Source of the DNA: Acanthococcus lagerstroemiae
Lineage: Eukaryota > Arthropoda > Insecta > Hemiptera > Eriococcidae
Length of the DNA stretch: 64,000 nt
Direction: 5' to 3'
Assembly (NCBI GenBank): GCA_031841125.1
Contig: CM063110.1
Span: 34,425,214-34,489,213, forward strand
The notes beneath the pieces are model-generated. The model worked only from the letters and a program-made list of their open reading frames with translations, was not told the origin of the DNA and did no database searches. Both the position numbers and the translations under genes were made by a program. This document shows, in pieces, positions 36,601-48,600 of the stretch (the first letter of the stretch is position 1; every line of letters begins with the position of its first letter).

Positions 36601-39600
36601 TTTAAAGGATTGAATGAGTACTGTGTTCAACGATGAAGTAGAGTAAGCTAAACTCTTATACAGGGTGTCTGAGTTTCGGTTGCTAAGCGGGAAGGAATGA
36701 ATAGTACTTGAATAGACAAAGCAAAAGTGTTATTATCACCTTTTGCCTAATCACAAAATTGAAGGCGCCGCATCTTTGTAAAAATCGAAAAATTCACTAA
36801 TTTTGACCTATTACAAAAATCACGAGTAATGATGTTGCCCAGTCTACAATGATGCCATGGTACAGCACTCACTTGGAGTAACAAGACAAGTTATTACGAA
36901 ATCCGGCCTGCTCTGAAAATTTAAGCAGGTAAATGGCATCCAAAATTCAGAAATTTCAATTTTTTACAAAATTGTGCAAAAAGCCTACTTTTACTGAATC
37001 CCAACATGAATAACCAAAGGCCGGCGTACAGTTCTCATTATCAAAACTGGTAGCCCTGATTCAGATGAACAAAAAATCATACCACTATCTCCTTCCAGTT
37101 TTCAGAATTTAAAAAGTTAAGACACGTTAAAGTACTTTCAAATTTCAAAAAAACAGAAAATTTAACTCGCCCTAAAAATTAAACTGTTAGGGAAAGCTAT
37201 TTGGTTTCTAGGCTCCGCTCAAAAGTAAGTTTCCCTAAATTCGTAAGAAGAAACAAAAATAAAATAAAACGAAATGAAAGGGAAATGTAAATCTTGAGTT
37301 TTGCACACTCTGGAATAGAACTGGAGTTGCTATCAGTGCTACAAAAATGAGCCAACATTTCGACGTGCGTTGCTTGTGAATTACGAAGTGCAATACATTT
37401 CTACACCGCGTAACCGACGTTCGACGGAAATTCACGAGAAATTATGTCATACAGTCAATGGCGCAGCTAGGGGTTGGGGGGCACAATAAGGTTTTCAAGG
37501 GAGAAAAAGTCGAAAATTGTAGTTTTTTTTTTTTAATCGCCGATATTAGAGGCCTATGTAAAAATATTGAGAGGGCATGACCCCCCCCCCCCCCCCGACG
37601 CTACACCACTGCATACAGTGGCGAATTTCAGAAGAAAAGCCAAGTCTCTTGCTTCCAGGTTTCAAATTTTTGCAAGAAACCATCGAGTTTGCAGACATAC
37701 TAACAGAAGATAAAAGTAAAGCGCACTTTTAATCGGAGGGATAACTGGTACATTCAGTAAGAGCTGATAAATTTTTTGAAATAATTTACTTAAAAAATTT
37801 ATTCTCAATCTGGTAACGTCTCAAATTTTTAGATTTCTTTTATAATGTGGGGAAATCAGTTAGTGTACAGAAGACAAATGCTGCTAAAAAACTGAACAGA
37901 ATTAAAGCCTGTTGTTAATTTGCAGCGAAAGTGCACAAACCATAACAATGGCTTGTCATAAAATGAATCAAGTTTCATTCATCTACTTTCAGCGAGAGGT
38001 CTTCTTGTATTCCAGTGCCTATTTGATGGTGGTTAGACAACTAGTTCAACAGATGGAGTCTTCATGTAACGCCAGTCATTCATTCAGGCATAACGACTAT
38101 TGAAAGTTACAATAAATTAGAAGCGTTTGTTATTTTTCTTTTTTTTTTCTTTTTCTTCTTTAATCATAAGGTTCATTTTTCGATCATTTCAGAAGCTTCA
38201 TGAACTTCAACGCGACATAACTTTTTAAATTCTGAAAACTGGAAGGAGATAGTGGTATGATTTTTTGTTCATCTGAATCAGGGCTACCAGTTTTGATAAT
38301 GAGAACTGTACGCCGGCGGCGTTTGGTTATTCATGTTGGGATTCAGTAAAAGTAGGCTTTTTGCACAATTTTGTAAAAAATTGAAATTTCTGAATTTTGG
38401 ATGCCATTTACCTGCTTAAATTTTCAGAGCAGGCCGGATTTCGTAATAACTTGTTTTGTTACTCTAAGTGAGTGCTGTAACATGGCATCATTGTAGACTG
38501 GCCAACATCATTACTCGTGATTTTTATAATGGGTCAAAATTGGTGAATTTTTCGATTTTTACAAAGATGCGGCGCCTTCAATTTTGTGATTAGGCAAAAG
38601 GTGATAATAACACTTTTGCTTTGTCTACTCAAGTGCTATTCATTCCTCCCCGCTTAGCAACCGAAACTCGGACACCCTGTATAATAGTGACATCTGTGGC
38701 ATTTTTATGAACGACTAACCAAAGAAAAACCAAGGTATTTCGATCGCTCACAAACATGCGCACATTGTACTGCTGATACCTTCCGTTTATCAGCAAGTAC
38801 GTGCTTAAGTCGGAAAATCGGCGTTAACGCTCAAAAAAATGCAGGCATCCGAAAAAGCCTGGGAAAAGCCACGACTAGCTCATACGAGACTCACCCAGGG
38901 AGCGGGAGGTGCCAGGGCTTTGGAAGGCGGTTACCCAGATCACATGTTGAATATTCTATAGTTCCGGGGCCAGAAGCAAGAAAAGCAAAAATAAAATTAC
39001 AGCATCTCTCTCTCTCTCTCTTTCTTTCCCCCCTCCCCCCTCTCCCCTCTCCTCTCTCTCGTACCTTTATGTAAGAGAGAATGTAAGGGACACCATGGTT
39101 GAGAAAGAGAGAGAGAGAGTGAGAGACTAAGTATTTTCTTCATTTTCAAGATTAAAATCGCTCGAATTCATATATAGTCACACTATCAGGATACACGAAT
39201 TCATGGAACGGAAAGAACGTGAACACGTAAACGAATCATGCTCTCACACTTCTCACGCTTGTTGAACTTTCAATCATTTTCATTGGTGGATACCGTGGAC
39301 GACCCGTTTTTTTCATTGTACCTTGCTTTTCTTTCACGTGTAACATAGATGCGGGTAAGAAGCAATTTTGATCGCAGATAGCATACAGTCAAAATACACT
39401 ATTTTAACATCATGTATAGAATAAAATTTTGAACTACATACTCTAATGCACGAGAAATCAATTGTCACATTCAATGAAAATATTATTTCACACTACATGA
39501 CTGTACTCGAGAAGGAAATTACAGAGCCTATTGCGCAATTAGTGCTTTCTTAGCCTCCTCTTTTCCTTTTTTGTCCGAGAGGGATACTTTTAGCCTCCGA

Positions 39601-42600
39601 CACGGCACGGTCACTTCTTTCCATCTAAAATTTGAACGTCTAGCGCATGTTTACGCTGTCCATTTTCTACACAGCATGGGCATGTACCTTTAACGCCTGA
39701 ATGTAATACTGTTATGGTCCAAAGTTCCGTTCGCCAAGACTTTGAAATCGTCGAAATCAGCCCATTTTCGAAATTTTCGGCGTAATTGCTGCATTCATCC
39801 TGGACGATGTGGGCAACTTTCTTCGGCGTGCTGCAACATAGGGGAATTCGAGTGCCCAGTGGTAGGCATCTGTCCACATTTTCAGGGGAATGGTTAGAGT
39901 CTCGGCAAACGGCAAACGGTACGCAATTGCACGATGATGGGGTCTCGGCGTCGTGACAACTTCCCAACCATCTCTGCCGTGCAGTTGAGAAACTATACCC
40001 TACCGGCAGTCTTTCCCGAAGCGTATAATCCTGTTTGATATGAGCGTTGGTCGCTTCAACATCATTGTTGGTAGATGAATAATGTTCAGCGGCTCCTTCA
40101 TACCAATTTGGATACCTATTTTCGAAACCATACTTTATCAAAGTATTCAACGAAATTGAAAACACAACATTCCTTCTTTTTCCTTCTTCAAGAAGAGTGC
40201 GCTTGCTTTGGTAAATGTGGCATGATCTGGAGATATCTGAAGGCTGTGAATATCCTCTTTTAACTGACTAGCAATTCCTGATGCGCAATTAATTACCCTC
40301 TGGTTACCCAGTTATCAGCCGAAACGTTACCCATTTGTTACCCGCGGGTTCCCCTCACATTACCCTTGTTCCCCTTTAGTTTCCCGGGTAACTGGTGGGA
40401 TTTTGCGCATCGGGTTCCACCTTTTCTGGACAGGAAGAAACCGATATGATCTCACATCACCTACCTCCCAGTGTAGAGTATATTTTTCTCGGGGAAACTT
40501 GTCAGTCTCTCATGCGTGAGTTATCACTGGTAATCTCTTTTAAAACTCGCTCGTTTACTTTTTTTTTTCTCGTGCACTATTTCTCGTGGAGTTTAATTAG
40601 TTCCCCATGAAAAATGTCAGAAATATTGGTATTATCGGCATGTTTGGACAATATGAATATCATTATGATACTCGAAAGGGTAGTTGCTGGGGCCAGAGGT
40701 GCGGTGTCTGGGGAGCCAATTTGGTATGAGTACATTGCCATACGCGCCACCAAATATTATCATCAGGTCACGTGTCCATTACCGGCCATAATCGATCACG
40801 GTTTGTGACACGCAACCTTCCTGATAGTTGGGGTAGTTTTTGGCATTGCTTTCTCCTTAGTTTGTTGCGTTAGTTTTTACTTCTCTGTGCCGGAGAGTGT
40901 GCGTGAGTCACTTGCTTACAACGTACATACAGTGTTGGAAGAACGCAAAAATTATCGTTCTCGCTCCCGTTCCCATTCGTTCTTCTCTAACTGCATGGTT
41001 CTCATTCATGTACTTTGTTCTCCTTACCTTAAAACAGTGGCGAATCCTTTGGTACATCTAGTCACTTGGCGATGTACCAAGGAAAATGGAGGGAAAAGAG
41101 AAATTTTATAATTTTGTACAGGTAGATATCAGAATTCTATTTTTTCGCATTAATTTCGACAAACGCGTCGTCACTATGCAGCGCATCCTACATGTCAAAA
41201 CTTCGTGTACCCGCTGCTCACAAGATATCGTCAGGGAGTACATCTATGAAAAAGAGATTGACTAGGGTGTATAAAAAACATGTTTCACACATGCACACAA
41301 GAATATCTGGTGAGTGTGTGGTAGCGTATTTCGCCGGCCAGGTCCATCGCCACGTTGAGAGATTCCCACTGCCTGGCTTTCTATTGTGTACTGTATGTAC
41401 GTATGTCGTTTTTATTTGACGAAAATCAGTTTTTTATGAAAAAGTAATTAAATTTGTTGAGCTTAGCGAGAGGCAGATTGATTTTATAATGTATAAGTAA
41501 TTTTGTGTTTTATAATAATAATCATAATTCACTTGCTTTATTATTCTAATTTTTATTTTTTGCAATAACTCAATCAAAATCCTGTTTTGTTCTATTTTTC
41601 TTTTCTTTTTTTGTAGGAGAAAGAAAAAATGGGGGGCATAGGCGAATCCAAAATTCTCTCGGGGGGGGGGGGAGAAAAACATGAATAATAATACTAAATG
41701 GTGTACTGGGACATATGGCGATGCACGCATGCCAAAGTGGCCCCTGAGACACCACACCCCCAGCACTGGAAACTACCCTTTCGAGCATCACATCTGTGCC
41801 GAGGGATGAATAATAATACTAATAATAAATGAAAAATATCTAGTGACGGGTTTTGTATTTTTAAATTTAAAATCAAGTTCGAAGGAGGGAGGTTCAACCC
41901 CCTAGGTCCGGCTATGGAAGGGGGTGTAATGAAGAGATGCTACTGAAACTTGGAGATGTACCTAGAAAAAAAGCAGGATTCGCCACTGCCTTAAAATTAT
42001 CAACGTTCCCATTTTCGTTCTCGTTTCCATATTGTTCCCGTTCCTATTTCTGTTCTTGTTCCCATTATGGAAAATACCTATGCCGTTTTTCTTTTCGTTC
42101 TCGTTCATTCTTCCAACGTCCGAGTACTGCAGGTTGGTTTTTTCATTTTAAAAATTTATAATTGATGGTCTTAGGCTTTCAGAACTTTACTTTCGCGTCA
42201 GCTGCAAAGAGGTGTTGGAAGAACGCAAAAATCATTTCGTTCCCATTCTCGTTCGTTCTTCTCTAACTGTATGATTTTCATCATGCTCCTCGTTCTCCTT
42301 GCCCTATAATTGCCAAAGATCCCGTTCTCGCTCTTGTTCCCAACCTGGTCCGGTTCCCGTTTTCTTTCTCAATACCATCATGTTCTTGTTCTCGTCCTGA
42401 AAACGAGAACCGAGAACATGCCGTTTTTCTTCTTGTTCGTTCTTCGAACACTGCGTGCATACGCACAGTATCGAATCTTTCTGATACTAGTGGTATCACG
42501 CTGTGCGAGTATAATGATGTCTGTCTGATGCAGTTGGACTGGCGGGGTTAGAGGACGGGTTCTGTAGTATCTCTGTGCGGTAGGATTGTAGTGAAGGTAT

Positions 42601-45600
42601 AGTCAAATGTCGCTAGTTTTTCGGCGCTGGTGGGACTCGAATCCCAGATGCAAGGTTTGCGAAACGGACACGTCAACCACTTGGCCACAGAGTGATCAGT
42701 AGTATAGATGTATGGGAGAAAAATATCGAATCAGCGATTCTATTCTTTTAGAAATATTGATACAGCCTATCATGTTTGTACATAGAAAAATTGATGTATC
42801 AATACTCGAAAAAGCCAAATATCGCCCATCACCACTGCTGTTAAATTTCAAATGAAATTTGTTTGCGAATCAATGGCAATTAATCAGCAATTAACGTTGA
42901 AAAGTGTTATTAACTGAATTTGCTTACATTTTTATTACTTAGTTGTTATTAGTATAAAAATGATGAATTAATTTCAAAATTTCATCTTGAAATTTATCCT
43001 CATGAAATATTCATTTCTCTAAATATTATGTGAATGTGAAAGTTTTCGTTTTTACAACACTAATCAATAATATGCCCTAGAAGACACCTTCTGTTTCTGA
43101 TAAAACTATAATCCAATTGCGATTCACATGTATGTCAATGTGAAACCGCGGTGTGAAAAAGTACAACATGAATCTGCGCCTCGAATAGTACTCGATAGGC
43201 AATATTGGTATCACCAGACTCTCGCGGGCCAAGTAACTCTTCCAGCGTCTCTCATCCATCAGGCTCGCTATGTACTTTACATATTTATTCAGTTCGCTCA
43301 GTGTACCTATTCAGTCCATTCAGTGTATATTCAGTCTCGTTCGTAATTTATCTGATCCGTTTTTTCTTCTTTTTCTCTGTTTTCGAATTGACCAAACTCG
43401 ATCGATATTTGCCGATGTTTGCGCGACTTCCGATATTCGTACGAACGAGTGTAATACTAATTATTTTCTATTGTTTGTTGTTGTTGCAGGTTGTAGGTTA
43501 CGATAGGCTAACCACACTTCAGGTATTTATAGGCAGCGATCAAGGTCGCGTCACTCCGCACATGTTCTATCAGGCTTGTCGTGTTACTGGAAAAAATTCG
43601 ACGCCGTGTACCGAAAAAAATATCGACGGAACGATAGTCATTGAAATCGATATCGAGCCTGCAAAAGACATGACTGTAACGTGAGTATTATGTTGTTTTC
43701 GCCGTATTAGTTGACCCTGTCTAGGTCAGCCTATAATTTCGATTGTCAGTAGTAAGGTGGCACTGGTGGGAATAAAGCGCGAAAATGACGGAACAAAGCC
43801 AATTTTGAAACTGAACTTCTATCTTGATCCCTCATCGGGTAAACCGTGTATTCGTTATCGATATTTTTTCTCAGTAAAAACAACTCCCAATCCTCGTCCG
43901 TAACCCGGAACTAAGAGTTGAGCATGTAAACCTCGAACTCATTTCGTTTGCGCCGTTGTCGGCCGAAAAATATTATAAACTTAACGAAAACATTTCTGTG
44001 ACGACGCGCGAACAATCATGTTCTTTGTTATGTATCGCTGGTCGCAAAATAACGATAATAATAATTGTTATAAATACTCTGCGACTGAAGTAATAATTAC
44101 AATAACGAGGTATTGTTTGTTTCGCGATATAGATGCGATTGCGTCGGCATATTGAAAGAGCGAAACGTTGATGTCGAACACAGATTTCCGGAAGAATGTT
44201 CCACGCGCAGCAAGAAAAAATCCACACGATGTCGAATGGTTTTTCGTACCCTAATTACCAACGACGATCTTACCACTGAAACCCTACAAGTAGCGTCGCA
44301 ACCAATTGCCTGCAGTAAGTTATTATGTGTATTGCCGAGATGGCGGTAAAAATTAATTTTAACTGTCGAATGTGCTATGTCGTGGCAGGCACCAGAGCGA
44401 GGAAACTAAAAAAGTAAATCGTTCGTGATTCGAACTTTAACATCGTCGCTGGCGTGCGAAAAAGTTATGCCAGCTTGTTACAGTTCGCAAAACTGAGACA
44501 TTCTTGTTGCATTTTTTCAGCCTATTCGAAGTTACGCGGTCTTAATCCTCTTGTGTTCCTTCTGTTCCAGCTCAACCGCCGGGCATTCCTGAAATATGTA
44601 AAAAGTCTCTAACGAGCTGCCCCGTGGCTGGAGGTAAAGAGTTGTTCATTCTGGGGAAGAACTTTCTGAAGGACACCCAAGTCTTATTTCAGACCGACGA
44701 CTGGGAACAGTCGGTTAATCCTGATAAGGAATTTCTACAGCAAGTATGTTGACATACCGAGTTTAACACATTTACAACTTAACTTCCTTTGTTTGACACC
44801 ATTTAGATTTAGAACATGTTTCTTCCTTGTCACCCGTCTTCCGTGAATCTTTTATACTGGTAAGTCTACTGTGTTTTGTACAGCGCATAGAAACAAACAA
44901 GCAGCAATGCTGCACGACTAGGGTCGGCAAATGCTGCAATTCCTATCGTCTGAATTCTGCTAAACATTAACGCACTCTATATTCATCAATAATAAACATC
45001 CTACAAAACTACGAGCTACGACAGAATCGCCATCCATATTACCACTTGATGAGGTCTGAGTACTGAACAACTTGAAGAATTGAAAAAAAAAGAAGAAAAA
45101 AAGCGATCGCAATAGGGTCTAGCCGACCCTAAAAAATGGTAAAATTTTTTCTGAGAAAGGTTGATAAAAGTTGAAATGCAAAAGACAATATACTTTTACG
45201 AGTGAAAACGTTTTCCATGAGAAAACTTCCTATAGGAGCCTACGGTCCCTATAGCTCCCCTTGTGCGCGCCTGCGTGAGAAGAACAAGTAACATCCTGAT
45301 CCAAGGTTGAGAGCTAAGTAGGATTGATTGTGGAGAACTGATGAAAATGTTGAGGAAGTGACACCCTGATCCAAGGTTGAGGGCTTACTAGAGTTGTGTT
45401 CGTTTTGCTTCACAGTATTGAGCTTGGGTTAACTTGGTGTAACACTGAAAAGACGACGTCACGTGTATACAAAAGTGTTGGGTTTGTACTTCGTAGTGAT
45501 CAAATTGAACAAGACATAAACATTTAGCCAACACCACCACAACACACCGTGACACCAAACAACACCAAACTCAACCCTACTGCGGAAGCAGGGTTACAAT

Positions 45601-48600
45601 TTTTAACACCACCTACTGGTAAATAAAACAGCAAACACTGAACTCCGGAGTTCTCCACAGAACAAATTGAAGGGCAAAAATTGCTTGGTGTAACACTCAG
45701 TGTCAAAAGGTGTCAATTTTTGTGTCTAAACGAACACAACTTAGTAGGTTCATTTAAGTAGGTAAGATTGATTCTGGAGAACTGATGACAGTGTTTCGCA
45801 AACTTGTTGAAAGTCTTATTTTGTGATGGATCTTGACTACATGTTCGGGTTCAAACATTGCATTCATAATCCCTTCCCAGTATTTTTATAATCTGAATTG
45901 AATGCGGGACGAATGCCATTATGCGATGACAGACATGATCCAACTCGTGCAGTGTTCATAAAATAATAGTCGTGGATGTCAATATAAATGTACCTTAATG
46001 TTCATGCGGAACCAAGAGACCAGTCCGGTAGACACTTCTTTTAGACCGTATACTTTACATTGATCATCTAGACATTTTTGTATAGTAGCCAGATATCTAC
46101 CAACTTTCTAAGGGTTGAAAAGAAGTGGATATTTTGTCCAGTAGACAGTATATATATATATAAAATTCATATAGACATAAATGCTAAAAAAATAGTATAC
46201 ATTTGTAAGGTAGCCAATAATGGACACCTTAAGCAGTTTTCCTGTAATTTTTTTTTTTTTTTTAATTTTATTGGATCAACTTGCAAACATGAGACAAAAA
46301 TTACAGAATGAAGGGTAAAATTCTCCATAATTTTGCCTTTGAATGGGAGAAAAGAGCTAAAAATTAGTGTTCAAAATTGGTTTTGAAGACGACCATACTT
46401 GTGACTATAATAATGGGCACCGAAATATTCGAAAATCCAGTAATGGGCACCCAATAATGGACACAAAGAAAAATGATAAAAAATGTATTTTTAATAAGTA
46501 AAATTTTATAAACATGAAAGAGAAAGTAAACGTAATTCTAATTAATACATTTTGCATCCTTTGAAGTTAATGCAAAATTGAATCGGTTAGAACCAGAATG
46601 GGTTAAGTCCGAAAATCGCACTTTTCAGGAAGCGAAAAACAGATTTATTCGAAAGTTTGAAAATCGTGAAATGCGTCCTTCAGGATGGTGGTAGAGGGTC
46701 ACAAGGACAACTTTCAAACCCGGTCCCGTCGAATAAAATTTTGATGTACCAAAGCTGGGGGGGGGGCTTGAAGTTTTTGGACTTGACCCCTTTTAGTTTT
46801 GAACGATTCTTCTTTGCAGTTTTACGGCTCGAAATTGTCCCTCTTTTTTGTAGCCAGACATAAAGGGGTCACTTCAGTCTTGGTTCCATTCCAATCAAGC
46901 AAAATCCCTGCTTGTAAGAAAAAAAGTTCTGAAGCTGTATTGGAAAATTGCGATTTCGTTTTTGAAAATAGCAATTTTCAGGTATAAAGAAGCAAAAAAG
47001 AGGGGGGTGGGCCGAAATTTTTTATTTATTTCTATTTTTTACACTAAAATACGCCATTTTCAAACAATTTCTGGAAAAATCCATTTTTTGAAAAAAATTT
47101 ATTACAAAAGAATGAAGGAAAGCGGTGTTGCCCAAAAGCACTTTCCCAGCTGTTTCATGAAATTTCGACCCCACCAGCAGATCCGCGATACTTGAATACC
47201 CCATAATCCGTAAAAAAGTTGAAATCGTAGAATGTTTTTCTGCCTCGATGTGCTGCCTGGAAGAGGCGGCGGTAGAAGGCAATCAATATCGTAATCGGCT
47301 ATTTCGGCAGTATATCGTCATCAATTACCGGAAAGGAGAAGAAGCCATTATATTTTTCCGTCTTTCGTGCATATTTTTTTATAAAATACTAGGGGCTTCG
47401 CGCCTCGTCCAACCGCCACAGTTCTCAGTATTTGGTCTGATACTTTCGTTCCTGAGTTGAGGTTTGCTTTGTGTTTCTTTTGCTCCCCCTCTTATCAGTG
47501 GTCCTCAATCTTCCACCATGAACCCCCTTCCATCCTTTCTTCATCACGAGCCTCCTCCTCCACCACAACCCTCTCGTTGACCATGGTTGCTCTCCGCCTC
47601 CACGGTCACACCTCAACAGTCGCAGCCCTTCTCAGCCACAAACTCCTCTCCCACAATGACCATAATCTCCTACCAGAGGCTCCAATGCCCACCCCATGGT
47701 CTCTTACCTTCGCAGTATCCCCCGTGCGAACCCTTTTCTTCTGCACATTCGAATAGGCCCTCTCCCTTGGCCTTCCTCCTCACCTCTACAATCATCGACC
47801 ACCACAACTGACCTCCACCACCTGGGCCTTAATCTCTTCACATTGCCCTCTCCCTCGCTCCTTGACCTTCTCCATCCACAGCTTCTCCCCCACATGACAC
47901 CCTCCGTTCATCCCTCTGATCATCACCCAGTCCTCCACCTAGTCTCCCCCGATCACTCTCTTCCACCCCGAGTGCCCTCCATTAGGACCACGTCCTTCGA
48001 CCACCCCACACCACTATGACCTTCATTACTGTTCACGTACCACACCCCAACCAAGACCTCTTCACCCATCACCACGACCTCCCCAATGGCGGCCTTAGTC
48101 CCTCTCTACAGCCTTCCCCCTTCCGCGGCTCCATCACCCTACAGTCTCCTCGCTCAACCACCACGAAGATCCCCTGGTCCTCCAACCAGGAGCTTCCACC
48201 ACTATGACCACCCCTCCCCCACAAGATCCCTTCCCTCCAAGACGACCTCCCCAGGACCAGAACCTTCGGCACCATGACCTTTATTCACCTTCCTGGCCGC
48301 CTCTCTCACCAAGGACTTCCTCCTCCATCAGGACCTCTTACTCACCATTACCCCTCTCCACTCGGGGTCTTTATCTCCCGCTACAGTCCCCGCCACCACC
48401 GTGGTTTTCCTCCCCTTCAGAAGCTCCCTCCTCCACCGTGAGTATCTCTTATACCACCGGGCCTTTATCTACCAAATTTTTACTGCCCCTCCAGGACCCT
48501 CACCCACCACTACCTCCTCCTTCCTCAATAACCACTCTCTTCTATCAAGGATTTCCTCTGCCATGAGGACTCCTCACCCACCACTACCCCTTGGGCTTTA

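Larger units (their letters stand above)
33647..43489 (+). other. NFAT intron 3 (9.8 kb)
   Basis: No host exon was recognised. It contains a GC-richer relic block at 35520-36200, the inverted repeat pair 36661-38679 with a hAT MITE inside, a CT/GA microsatellite region near 39006-39125, a MULE relic with a possible MITE at 39525-40412, SINE pieces, hAT 41035-41988 and a tRNA-SINE near 42470-42697. 33650-35500 and 42700-43480 show nothing firm; near 34130 GTGCCGGATTACGAGGC resembles one hAT end without a partner. Confidence 0.75.

Noticed and set aside
42622..42697. tRNA gene on the minus strand
   Set aside because: The anticodon and acceptor stems are imperfect and the sequence continues into a SINE body shared with 29100-29655.
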